DNA of 64,000 bases from Entoloma clypeatum (taxonomy: Eukaryota; Basidiomycota; Agaricomycetes; Agaricales; Entolomataceae), in assembly GCA_963565915.1 (NCBI GenBank), contig OY751495.1:1860001-1924000 (forward strand), read 5' to 3'. The notes under the pieces are model-generated. The model was given only the letters and a program-made list of their open reading frames with translations. It did no database searches and was not told where the DNA came from. Position 1 is the first letter of the stretch, and every line of letters starts with the position of its first letter. The translations under genes and the position numbers were made by a program. Shown piece by piece: positions 24,888 through 34,103 of this stretch.

Positions 24888-25831
24888 TTATTGTGGACGT
24901 GATGGATTTTGCCGATGAAAATCTCGGATCAAGTCTTGAGCGTTCTGAACATTAGTCCGAGGTTCCCATGTGTTCTCTTCTGGGCCATACCCTTCCCATT
25001 GGACAAGGTACTGGATCTTTCCACGGAATTTTCGAGAGTCCAGGATCGTGGAGACATGGTATTCTTCTCGTCCTTCGACGATGATCGGATCAGGGGCTGG
25101 CTTCTTCTTCTGAATGGCATACTTCGGGGTTTCGTATGGTGATAACAGGGTCTCATTGAACACAGGGTGGATCATCTTCCAGGTTTTGGGAAGATCAAGA
25201 TGGTATGCGCTAGCTCCTTTCTTCTCTAGGACTTTGAACGGTCCATGTCGGAGGGCATCAAGTTTCTTTGAGGGACGATCAGTCCTGATGTTAGTCCCTT
25301 CCAGCCACACCTTGTCTCCGATGCGGTAATTCCGAGACGGGCTTCGTCGTGTGTCAACTGTCTTCTTCATCTGATCCTGGGCCTGTTTCAGTGCTGCGTT
25401 GGCTTCTTCTCATGCCTGTTTGAGTTTTTTCAAGAAGTCGTTTGCCGCTGGATTGGTGTCTTCCAACACAAGTTCTCCCTTCCAAGGATGCAGACCGTAG
25501 TTGAGATAGAATGGTGTGTACTTTGTCGCTTGATGTTCTTTGTCATTGTACTGGAATTCTGCGATTGCGATCCATTCCGCCCAATCATCTTGTAGATGGT
25601 TGACAAAGTTTCGTAAGAACACCTCGGTTTCCTGATGCGATCGTTCGGCTTGTCCATCAGTTTGTGGATGGTACGCAGTGGACAGGTTTCTCTTGATTCC
25701 CAACATGCGGCAAAGTATCTCCATGAACTTCGCGGCGAACTGTGGTCCTCTGTCGCTAATGATCTTCTTAGGGATCCCATGAAGCTTCCATATCTGGTCC
25801 CGATAGATCTTGGCTAATCCTTCAGCCGATA
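24888..25831 (-). pseudogene. Element C integrase C-terminal half and chromodomain
   Basis: In the shifted frame the integrase core continues with HGIPKKIISDRGPQF and TAYHPQTDGQAERSHQE, then the GPY/F-like region GPFKVLEKKG. It ends with a chromodomain (about 24950-25100) containing YLVQWEGYGPEENTWEP. One TGA at 25410-25412 interrupts the frame (CGA or TGG expected). In chromoviruses the chromodomain is thought to guide insertion toward particular chromatin marks. Confidence 0.85.
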
Positions 25832-28530
25832 GTTCCACGGTTGTCGGGATGAGATGAAGCATCTTTGAATGTCTCCGTGATGACCAGAATTGCGTTCTTC
25901 CCATCAGATTCTGGTATTGGTCCCACGATGTCAATCCCTATGTCTTCCCATGGTTGACTTGGCGCAGCGTTAGGGTGTAGAGGGGCGTGTCTCCTTTGGC
26001 GGCTGATCTTGTTACATTGACAGGTGTCACAACCTTTCACATACTTCTTTACGTCATGTAGGATGGTGGGCCACCAGTAGGTGCGAGTGAGGAGTTCATG
26101 TGTTCGATATTGTCCTGGATGTCCTGCCACTGGTGCGTCGTGCGCTTCAAACATCAGTTCTTGGCGCAATTGTGGGTCTGGTGGAACATAGACTCGTTCT
26201 CCTGCGTAGGTGATGCCATTTTCCTGCTGGTACCAGTGAGGATTCTTCTTCAGACCCTGGGCTACTTCTGTCTCCATGTGATTCGAGGCCTTGATGCGTG
26301 CGATCCATGGGTTTTTGATGGTTGTGATGTTTCCGATTTTGATGGAATCAGATGTTTCACCCCCTTCAAAGAATTGTTCCTCCGTGAACATCTCCATTTG
26401 TATCACATCTTCTGATTCCAATCGTTTCAAAAATAGCCCCTCCTTGAGCATTTGGTCGCTGTCCTGCGGCTCGAGTTCCGTCTCATACCAGGGTAAACGT
26501 GACAGGATGTCTGCTTTCGCGTTTGTCTTCTCAGGTACATGTCGCAGTTCGAAGTCATAGTCTTGTAACTTCATCTTCCAGCGCCTCTGTCGTTGGTTTA
26601 GGTCCTGAGGATGCCAGAAATACTCCAGGTTTTTGTGATCGGTTAAGATCTCGAAACGTTCCTTGGCTTCAAGTAGATAATGTCGCCAGTCCTTCAGTGC
26701 TTCCATGACTGCCAAGAGTTCCTTGTCATATATCTCGTAATTCTGTTTGGCCGCGGACATGGTCCGCGACAAGAACACGATAGGATGCCACTTGTCGTCT
26801 TGTTTCTGTGAAAGTACCGCTCCAATCGCATAACCCGATGCATCGGTTTCGACCCTGAACTGTCCGTCCGGTTTGGGCAATGCCAAGACTGGTGCCGTCG
26901 TGATTGCCCGTATGAGACCTTCAAATGCTTCTTGCGCCGCTGGTCCCCACATGAATGCTGTATTTCCCGTAAGTGTTGTGAGTGGCTTTGCGATGTTTGA
27001 GTATCCTTCAATGAAGCGTCGATAAAAATTGGCAAATCCCAGGAACCTCTGGACTTCCTTTTTTGATGTGGGTACTCGCCAGTTCCGGATTGTGTCCACC
27101 TTTTCAGTTTCCATCTCAACACGTCCTTCACCAACAACATATCCCAATATGGGGCATTTCGTTACTTCCCAAAGACACTTCTTCTCCTTTAGGAACAGGT
27201 CATTGTCTGACAGAATCTGCAAGATCTCTTCGGTGTTCCGGGCGAGTTCTTCCTTGGTTTTACCAATAACCACTATGTCATCCATGTAAATCACACAGAT
27301 GCGCCGACAGATCTGATCCCTGAATAGGCTGGCCATCATCCGAGAGAACGTTCCCGGGGAGTTGCAGAGACCGAAAAACATGACCAATGGTTCAAACAAT
27401 CCTCGGCTGGTCAGGAAGGCGGCTTTCCATTCATCACCCTTCTTGATCCGCACGTTATTGTATCCCCACATGATGTCCATTTTGTTGAAGTAGACTGCGT
27501 CCTTCAATACATCCAAGAGGTCGCTGATGCGTGGGAGTGGGAATTTGTCCTTAACCGTGAATTTATTGACCGTGCGATAATCCTGTACCAATCGTTTGGA
27601 ACCGTCTTTCTTGTTAATGAAGAAGCAGGGTGATGCATAAGGGGATTTGGACAGTCGGATCTTTCCGGTTGCCAGGCCTTCATCGATGAATTCGTCCAGT
27701 TCTTCTTGCTCCTTTTGGGTCATAGGATACATGTTTCCTCCTAGCTCCTTTGGTGCATCCGGTGTAAGTTCGATGCCGTGGTCCCATTCTCTTTCCTTTG
27801 GGATCTTGTCAAAGTTTTCTTTTTCAAAGAGATGGGCAAAACGTTCAACGTATGAGGGTCGTTTGGTTGTGGGAGGTGGTGTGGGAGTAACTGCTTCCAA
27901 TATGGGGTCTCCGGGTTTCCATTTCTGATCCGATTTCTTGGGCGCGTCCTTGTCTCGTACTTCCACCATGCGAACCCGATGTTTGTGACCATTAAGGTTA
28001 ACCCTGAAATCTGAGTGTTTGGTTTGACATGTTGATGGGCACCAGTTGAATGTTACAGTGCCGGTCGTCCAATTGATTGTGGGGTTGTGGTGCACCAACC
28101 AGTCATGCCCCAAAAGCATGTCCGTTCTCCCAATGTCCAATACCATTGCTTCCATGGTTTCCTGGTGTGTTCCTAAGTCCAGCTTGACTTCGGCAAGTTT
28201 TTCTGCTTTCTGTTGTCGGTTCGGCGATCCATCCGCATTTAGGATTGATATGGGCTTTATTCCCCGTGTGGGAAGGTTCTGTTTGCGTACTATTCTGGGA
28301 TGGATACATGTGCGTTCACATCCGCTATCAACCTCGGGTCGAATGGCCTTTGGTCCTCGTCGTGTTTTGATCTGAGCTTGCAGCTTGATCTCTCGTCGTT
28401 TCGGAGGTTTATCTCCCTTGACAATCTTAGTTGACGCAACGGCTCGCTTTGCAGGGATAACATAAGTTATATTGTCTGTAACTGCACCAGGCAAGCGAGT
28501 TCGTTTAATGGATAAGGGTCGCGACTTAGC
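25822..28530 (-). CDS. Element C Pol: protease, RT, RNase H, integrase N-terminal half
   Basis: This 890-residue open frame lies in the -1 frame relative to gag. The protease motif is EVDSGCERTCIHP. The RT shows INKKDGSKRLVQDYR and the catalytic CVIYMDDIVV. RNase H shows RVETDASGYAIGA and LTDHKNLEYF. The integrase HHCC finger (HDAPVAGHPGQYRTHE, CDTCQCNK) and the first core Asp (IGIDIVGP) follow. The frame is lost near 25865 by a one- or two-base indel. No ATG starts the frame; expression would need a frameshift from gag within the short overlap at about 28536-28560, where I see no classical heptamer. Confidence 0.88.
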   Translation of the reverse strand, partial: AKSRPLSIKRTRLPGAVTDNITYVIPAKRAVASTKIVKGDKPPKRREIKLQAQIKTRRGPKAIRPEVDSGCERTCIHPRIVRKQNLPTRGIKPISILNADGSPNRQQKAEKLAEVKLDLGTHQETMEAMVLDIGRTDMLLGHDWLVHHNPTINWTTGTVTFNWCPSTCQTKHSDFRVNLNGHKHRVRMVEVRDKDAPKKSDQKWKPGDPILEAVTPTPPPTTKRPSYVERFAHLFEKENFDKIPKEREWDHGIELTPDAPKELGGNMYPMTQKEQEELDEFIDEGLATGKIRLSKSPYASPCFFINKKDGSKRLVQDYRTVNKFTVKDKFPLPRISDLLDVLKDAVYFNKMDIMWGYNNVRIKKGDEWKAAFLTSRGLFEPLVMFFGLCNSPGTFSRMMASLFRDQICRRICVIYMDDIVVIGKTKEELARNTEEILQILSDNDLFLKEKKCLWEVTKCPILGYVVGEGRVEMETEKVDTIRNWRVPTSKKEVQRFLGFANFYRRFIEGYSNIAKPLTTLTGNTAFMWGPAAQEAFEGLIRAITTAPVLALPKPDGQFRVETDASGYAIGAVLSQKQDDKWHPIVFLSRTMSAAKQNYEIYDKELLAVMEALKDWRHYLLEAKERFEILTDHKNLEYFWHPQDLNQRQRRWKMKLQDYDFELRHVPEKTNAKADILSRLPWYETELEPQDSDQMLKEGLFLKRLESEDVIQMEMFTEEQFFEGGETSDSIKIGNITTIKNPWIARIKASNHMETEVAQGLKKNPHWYQQENGITYAGERVYVPPDPQLRQELMFEAHDAPVAGHPGQYRTHELLTRTYWWPTILHDVKKYVKGCDTCQCNKISRQRRHAPLHPNAAPSQPWEDIGIDIVGPIPESDGKNAILVITETFKDASSHPDNRGTIG

Positions 28531-28535
28531 GTCGT

Positions 28536-29402
28536 TTAATCGGACCCTTCGGGAAAATCCTTCTCATTGGTCTCTATGGTGATGGTTTCATCATCATCGG
28601 TATCTCCATCAGACACCTTCCTAATCTTTCCAGAGTTCTTCTTCGGCTTGCGGCAGTTGCGCGCGATATGTCCTTCTTGGTCGCAGTTGAAACACTTACG
28701 ACCATCTTTCTTCTTTGGGGCTTTGCAGTCTTTGGCAAGGTGACCAAAGCGCTGACAGTTGTAGCAACGGGCTACTCCTGCTTTGTCGATCTCCATGGCT
28801 TTGCCTTGACCACCATAAGTGGTGCCCGATCCGGTGCGTGTGTCGCCACCCCCTCGGATGACTAATGCATGTCCCTCCATCTGTCGTCCCTTGTTTCGGA
28901 TCTCCTTTGCGTAATCAGTGTACGTCTTGCCATCACTAGCCACTTGTTCAGAAATTCTGCGGTTGACGTTCTTTTCCAGGATGTATTTCCCAGTTTCTTC
29001 GCCAAGGTTTGACAGCTTCAAGAGCTCTTCGAATTCGTCCAAGAATTCGTCGATGGTGCGTTTCTCCTGTTTCAGGACTTCCAGTCTCGCCTTGGCCGCT
29101 GCCGACTTGTTGGCAATAGAGAATCGCGTAGCGATGTCGTCTGAGAACCCTAACCAGGTGATGTTCTCGCCATCGGTGGCAAGGTCGTCTAACTTGTTGC
29201 TGGCCCAGTGTTTACCAGACCCTTCCATCATGCGGGATAACACCGCAAGAATCTTCTGATCGTCGGACCGGCCCTTCTGGAACCTGATGTATAATTTGGT
29301 GGCTTTCCACCACTCGTCGAAGGTGTGTCTGTCTTTGAACATCCCAGGATCTTTGATGATCTTGGATGTATCCATTGTTTGTACTGTCGGTGCTTCTGCC
29401 AT
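28536..29402 (-). CDS. Element C Gag
   Basis: The 288-residue frame begins with an ATG at 29402. It has a capsid-like region (FDEWWKATKLYIRFQKG, DEFLDEFEELLKL) and two CCHC knuckles, CYNCQRFGHLAKDC and CFNCDQEGHIARNC, then an acidic tail. It packages the element RNA into virus-like particles. Homologous frames probably extend further upstream (see 29405-30180). Confidence 0.85.
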   Translation of the reverse strand: MAEAPTVQTMDTSKIIKDPGMFKDRHTFDEWWKATKLYIRFQKGRSDDQKILAVLSRMMEGSGKHWASNKLDDLATDGENITWLGFSDDIATRFSIANKSAAAKARLEVLKQEKRTIDEFLDEFEELLKLSNLGEETGKYILEKNVNRRISEQVASDGKTYTDYAKEIRNKGRQMEGHALVIRGGGDTRTGSGTTYGGQGKAMEIDKAGVARCYNCQRFGHLAKDCKAPKKKDGRKCFNCDQEGHIARNCRKPKKNSGKIRKVSDGDTDDDETITIETNEKDFPEGSD

Positions 29403-29404
29403 GT

Positions 29405-30180
29405 CTAGAACCTGCGGAGTAGGAGAGGTGTCGGATTGTTGGGATGAAGATGGGGTTCGGGATACAGGTAGGGGTTGAAAATCAGTCCCTGTTCTAGGCG
29501 TCTGTTCGGTATCTGACTGCGCGGAGTCAAAAGTAAATTCGTCAGGGGACTCGTCGGCGGAATCGGTGGCAAAACGTTCGGGGTATTTCCTCTGTAGATC
29601 TCTAAGGAATCTCTGTTCCTGCGCGTCTGTTGGTCGCGAGAAGGGGTCAAGTCTCTCATTTCATGCCCAACGGTTGTACTCAGTCTGTTGCTCGTCGGTG
29701 GTGAAGTGGGCGTAGATCTGCTGCTTCGAGTAAGACGTGGTGATGCGGCTCTGGGACGTCTCGACGTGAGCGTCCTAATCAATCTTCTGATAACGGTTGT
29801 CTGAACACCGATAAACTCTCTGATCTCTGTGATCCGACCTGTCTGAGGTCCTTCTTGAACGCGAAAGCTTTCGAGTTCGTTCTGTCGGGCGTTGTAACGC
29901 ACGATCTGGTGTTGCCGAGCAAGATGGATGCTCTCTGCTATCTCGCCGTGGGGGCGATGCTCGTCGTTGTCTAGTTCTTCGTCAAGCACCTGCTGTAGGA
30001 TGCGACGGATCTCCGATTCGATGTACTGCTGGATGAGTGTAAAATCGATACTGTCTCGAGGACTTAGCTCCTCCTGTCGGGCTTCTGGCGTGCTGAATGG
30101 GTTACTGGTGAAGTCTTCAAAGAAGCGCGACGTCTTGACTCGCCCGGCAGCCGCTCTCCCCGCCCTGGGCGAACCTAATG
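29405..30180 (-). pseudogene. Element C gag leader region, broken frames
   Basis: From near the 5' LTR one frame is open to TAG at 29405 (it includes SIDFTLIQQYIESEIRRIL). About 29750 the gag frame itself becomes coding-like (TTDEQQTEYNRWA, then PTDAQEQRFLRDLQRK) and runs straight into the gag ATG, but carries a TAG near 29776 and a TGA near 29663. The simplest reading is an originally longer Gag with an N-terminal extension, now split by a one-base frameshift and point stops. It could also be two separate ORFs. Confidence 0.45.
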
Positions 30181-30191
30181 AGATTTAGCAA
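30181..30191 (-). promoter_or_regulatory. Element C candidate self-priming site
   Basis: On the element strand TTGCTAAATCT starts two bases after the 5' LTR. Its exact complement AGATTTAGCAA lies in the LTR at 30277-30267, 34 bases downstream of TATATAA (30311-30305), i.e. where transcription should start. This layout equals Tf1 self-priming, in which the first 11 bases of the RNA pair with the primer site. Confidence 0.7.
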
Positions 30192-30193
30192 CT

Positions 30194-30563
30194 TGTTATG
30201 CGTAACAAACCGTTCCAAGGTTCGGGCAGAGTATGCAGGAAGATGGAAAGGCGAAGAGCAATGTGATTGCTAAATCTAAGGAATGTAGCTATGGTACATG
30301 AGGTTTATATAGTACTGACTATGAGCGGTAGCGAATGAGTCAGTAACTGCGGAAGGCAGTGCGCATGAGTAAGGCGACTGCGGAAGGCTATGCACTAATG
30401 AGTAAGCTGACTGCGGAATGAGTCAGACAGCTGCGGAAAGCGAGTCAGCGCGGGAGCGAAGTATACTAAAGGAAATAAAGTATAATATGATATGTGTAAG
30501 CGGGGGCCGATGAGTAAAAGTGAAAAAGTAAGCGTATACGTCCGTAGTCGTTAGTCCGTAACA
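30194..30563 (-). repeat. Element C 5' LTR
   Basis: 370 bp, one visible difference from the partner LTR. It holds the TATA box (30311-30305) and the predicted RNA start at about 30277. Confidence 0.92.
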
Positions 30564-30568
30564 TAAAG

Positions 30569-31206
30569 GTTATCATCCGAACCTCTCTGTCCATCCGGAG
30601 CGCGACCTCGCATCCGCCCGTGCCCGACAATTCGTCGTAGACCTGGATGAGCTTCACCAAGAACTCAAATCTACAATCCTAGAAGCCCAACGACGTTATC
30701 AAGGCCCCGCCAATCTCCGGCGTGCTCCGCCCCCTCCGCTCGAAGTAGGACAGCAAGCTTTTGTGAAGGCTAAGTTTTTCCGCACTACACGACCCTCCAA
30801 AAAGCTGTCTGAAAAGTACCTTGGCCCCTTTGACATCCTTGCCAGGAATGGTACACACTCTTACACCCTCCGACTTCCGGACACCATATGTGGTGTTCAC
30901 CCCATTTTCCACATCTCCATGCTGGAGCCATCTGTTCCGAACGACATTCCGAACCGGACAGTAACTCCGCCTCCTCCGATCGACATTGAAGGAGAAGTGG
31001 AATACGAAATCGCCGAAATCCTTGACACCAAACTGGATCGTCGGTGTTCTTGCAAACTGCTCTACCTAGTCCATTGGCTAGGCTATGAAGGAACCGATGA
31101 GGAACAGTCCTGGCTACCCGCCACGGAACTCGAACACACGACGGACTTAGTTGCGGACTTCCACTCCGTGTATCCGGAGAAACCGGGCCCCTTATCACGC
31201 CTATAG
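30569..31206 (+). pseudogene. Element B integrase C-terminus and chromodomain
   Basis: Continues the integrase after element C: KGYHPNLSVHPERD, LGPFDILARNGTHSY (GPY/F-like), and a chromodomain with LLYLVHWLGYEGTDEE (about 31050-31110). The frame is open to the stop at 31204-31206. The junction at the TAAAG target duplication reads through perfectly once C is removed. Confidence 0.85.
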
Positions 31207-31275
31207 AACCGCGCAAGACATTGATATTGCAAAATAAATAAAAAATAATAACAAAAAAATTAGAGGGGAGAGGGG

Positions 31276-32146
31276 CTACTGGGTTTTGGCCTTCTTGGCC
31301 GGCGGACCGTCGTCCTCCGACTCATCCTCTGTTTCTCCCTCCGCCTCCTGTTTCTCCGCTTGCAGCTCTGCAAGCTCCCCGTCCGCCAACCCCTCGTCCT
31401 CCCCCTTGTCTTTGTCCTCGTCCTCTTCCTCTCCTTCTTCCTCTTCTCCGTCCTCCGTCTCCGACTCCGGAGCCGCCGCCTCCAGAAGGAAGTTCCGGTA
31501 GGCGAGGTGGTTGTTCATGATTTGTAGCTGCCAGAGCAGCGCCCAACCGACCCTCGCCGACTGCTCCTCTCTCTCCTCCAGAGCCTCCCGGAGCCCCCAG
31601 AGCTCCTCCGCGACCCCTGCGCCGCAGCAGCTTTTCGCCCCGCTCGGGCCCGCGACCTCCGCGACGGCCTCCTCCGTCTTCCCCCGTTTCCGCTTCGCCC
31701 GCGTCTCGCCGGCCTTCAGGCATACCCGTTTGCCGTCCTTGCACTGCTGGCATGCGGTGCCCTTCCCCTGCCTAAGGAGACTGTCAATAAGAAAAAGAAG
31801 ATGAAAAAGCAGGTACTCACAATGGCCACTTGCACTCCACCTTTGCCTGCGCACAGGCCAGACACGCCTCCCCCCGGACCTCCGAGTCCTCCGCTCCGCT
31901 CTCCGCCCTCTGTTTCCCCGCCTTCTTCGCCCTTTTCCTCTCCGCCTCCGCCTCCGCCTTTGCCTCTGCCTCTGCCTTCTTCTTCGCCTCTGCCTCCCTC
32001 GCCCTCCTCTCGGCCTCGGCCTTCTTCCTTGCCTCCGCCTCCTCCTTCTCCTTGCGTATCTGTGCCAGACGGCGCAGGAGCTCCTCTTCGGAGTCGTCGA
32101 GGTTGGCGCTGGAGCGCGCGGGTTGTGTGTTTGAGTCTTGGGGCAT
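31276..32146 (-). CDS. Element B antisense accessory gene with split Zn2Cys6-like cluster
   Basis: Two exons, 32146-31821 and 31780-31276, flank a 40-nt GT-AG intron (31781-31820). The spliced product is about 276 residues; an in-frame ATG at 32239 would add 31. It has an acidic/basic coiled-coil-like stretch rich in Glu, Ala, Lys and Arg. Next come CLACAQAKVEC and CQQCKDGKRVC, one on each side of the intron. Each is C-x2-C-x6-C, the half pattern of fungal Zn2Cys6 clusters. An acidic tail ends in PAKKAKTQ, a possible nuclear signal. It lies between pol and the polypurine tract in opposite orientation. Similar Cys-rich proteins are common in mushroom genomes; I know no established function. 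DNA binding is inference. Confidence 0.6.
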
Positions 32147-32252
32147 GTTGGTGGTAACTGGAAGAAAACCCTTGGGCCGCTCATCTCCGTTAAATAACCG
32201 AGACCACATGACCTTGTTTATTTTCTCGCGGTCTTCCATGGGTGTCAGACCT

Positions 32253-32262
32253 AAGAGGGGAA
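32253..32262 (+). promoter_or_regulatory. Element B polypurine tract
   Basis: AAGAGGGGAA ends three bases before the 3' LTR (32266) on the plus strand. It fixes the plus orientation of the right LTR and so shows that the left LTR is the inverted one. Confidence 0.75.
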
Positions 32263-32265
32263 TAC

Positions 32266-32978
32266 TGTTATATCCGTCTCTGAACCTCCGATCCACTCCG
32301 ATCGTCCTCCGACATTCCGGACATCCGTTACCTCTGCGTCTCCGCACGTTGCCATCGTGCATTTCATATTCATAACTCCATGCCCTTATCCATTTCATAT
32401 TCATATTCCCGTTTACTTATGCATCGCCTTTTCCGCATGGTCTGTTGACCGACATCTCCGATGTTCGTTACAGTCACTGGCAACTTACGCCACAACTCCG
32501 GACCTACTCCGACCATCTCCGTAAAGTAATATCATTTAGGTATTTAAGCTCGTACCATACCTGTAGTTCCTCAGTTCGAATATCAACAAAGTTCACTCCT
32601 CTACTCCCCGTTCATGCCAGAGATCCTCGCTGTGGTACAATACGCCGACGACATCCTCATCTACTGCTCTTCCTCCATCGTTACCCTTCGACGAGCTCAG
32701 TACTGTGTCCGAGTCACAACTCCGACGTCGTCCGACCATTTCCACGTCAACGTGTCTTTCACCAAGATCTTTCCAAGGACCTCCGCATCTCCGACCTCTC
32801 CTCCGACCTCCTGAAATTGGGACACCTTATCCAACAAACGGCGGCGCAACACATACGTTGAAGCCATGTCCCTCCCCTTCGTCGTTCCTCCGCATCTCCG
32901 GAGTTCCGCTCCGGTCTCAGTCCTTCGTCCGACCTCCGGCGGACTCCGACGAAGCTCCGACCTTTCACCTACTTAACA
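32266..32978 (+). repeat. Element B 3' LTR
   Basis: 713 bp from TGTTATATCCG to CCTACTTAACA, with short terminal TGTTA/TAACA inverted ends. A TATTTAAG box lies near 32539. Confidence 0.85.
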
Positions 32979-33742
32979 GGCTGTGTGGAATGGTTAGAGA
33001 TCGAAATCGATGGGATAAAGACATATGCACATGCATATGTGACTGCAAACGCGCCTTTCCGACTGTTACTTGGCCATCCCTGGCAAAAGAGCGTGAAGAT
33101 GAAACGCGTCGACGAAGGATAGCACGTTATAGTTCAAGTTCACGACCCACGAGACAAAACAGGACAACAAGCCCGCATTGTCATCACACGGAACAGAACG
33201 CCAAGCCAACTCAACCTTGCATACTTCCGGTCCGATCTCGATCAAACAAACATGTGGCAGTATGATCGATCGGCGCCCATAACCGGAAATACCAACTCCA
33301 ATTTACTCCCGCTGGCACATTCTTCTCTTGGCGAGTTCTTACTTGCATCATCATTTCGATACGACCCCGTCCGATGTGTATTGGCTTACAAGACTGTTGC
33401 GCAGAAGATACGACCCGTTCCAACTACCATGCCTGAAAACTCCAAATTGCACCGAAAATTCCCAGAAGATCCCTTGGTAACATTACCCCCTGTTTCCCTC
33501 AGCCCACCCCCCTTCATTCCCGGCCATCGACTGACTATGGAACACGTCGGCACATTAGGGATATTAAATAACGACTTTTTATGGCCTGAAGAACGCATGA
33601 TCGCACTATCAGTCCTGAAGAACAACGAAGACGCGCTCGCATGGAACGAAACAGAAAAAGGACGATTCCGCGACGACTATTTTTCACCTGTTGTCATACC
33701 CGTCGTCAAACATGTTCCGTGGGCTCGCAAGAATCTCCCCAT
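32979..33742 (+). pseudogene. Element A retropepsin-like domain and pre-RT region
   Basis: The frame resumes after B with GCVEWLEIEIDGIKTYAHAY and FRLLLGHPWQKSV, typical of the protease-like region of this mushroom Gypsy group. TAG at 33120-33122 interrupts it. Then NLAYFRSDLDQTNMW and a Pro-rich stretch lead towards the RT. It is cut by element D; the RT continues at 40502. Confidence 0.75.
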
Positions 33743-33747
33743 TCCAC

Positions 33748-34096
33748 TAATGAAGTAACCGACATAGGCAGCCCAAAGGGCGCTCAAGATGTAACGGTAC
33801 GAAGGCATGAAGGAAGCTCAACTAACCTGGTTAAGAGTAACTAAAGGAATTCTAGAAGCTGTACTAGCTTGTTAGTTAACTCAAAGAACTGGGGTGTTCA
33901 AGAAGTTAGGATTCACCGTACTAAATACATGGGTATTTATACTAATCCAATATGCACACGGACCATTGTACAAACAATACATAAACAAGTCATGCGTCCG
34001 TGGTTATACCATAAACTCACATATATGGTAATAGTGACTTATAGTCACTTCCTGTGACAAGCACATAGTGCGACATATCTGGCAATATGTTCAACA
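33748..34096 (-). repeat. Element D 3' LTR
   Basis: 349 bp. Contains the 7-bp-arm palindrome AGTGACTTATAGTCACT (about 34028-34044). The polypurine tract (minus-strand AAGTGAGGGGGAG, 34097-34109) abuts it and contains the pol stop codon. Confidence 0.9.
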
Positions 34097-34103
34097 CTCC
34101 CCC

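Larger units (their letters stand above)
23995..30563 (-). mobile_element. Element C: chromovirus Gypsy with putative self-primer, nested in B
   Basis: Two 370-bp direct LTRs (23995-24364 and 30194-30563) differ at one visible position, making C the youngest LTR element here. TAAAG flanks both ends (23990-23994 and 30564-30568), and removing the element restores the integrase frame of B. It is oriented on the minus strand: 5' LTR on the right, then the candidate primer site, a gag leader, gag with two CCHC knuckles, protease, RT, RNase H, integrase and chromodomain, a polypurine tract and the 3' LTR on the left. Defects: gag-leader frameshift and stops, one integrase frameshift near 25865, and one TGA at 25410. 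Confidence 0.92.
19913..32978 (+). mobile_element. Element B: chromodomain Gypsy (chromovirus) with inverted left end
   Basis: B lies inside element A and is itself interrupted by element C (23995-30563). Its gene order on the plus strand is gag, protease, RT, RNase H, integrase, chromodomain, followed by an antisense gene, a polypurine tract and a 713-bp 3' LTR (32266-32978). The left end is not a normal 5' LTR but a 679-bp inverted copy of the 3' LTR lacking its first 34 bp. The 5' LTR, primer site and gag N-terminus are absent. No 4-6 bp target duplication is visible. B also has an in-frame loss of the RT fingers, a frameshift and two stops, so it is not autonomous. Confidence 0.85.

Noticed and set aside
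31801..32157. Pro-rich plus-strand ORF inside element B
   Set aside because: Mirror image of the Glu/Lys/Arg-rich antisense gene; composition is explained by that gene.
19913..32978. A giant DNA transposon with 680-bp terminal inverted repeats
   Set aside because: The repeat is the LTR of a Gypsy element whose polypurine tract and pol genes lie inside. There is no transposase belonging to these ends and no target duplication.
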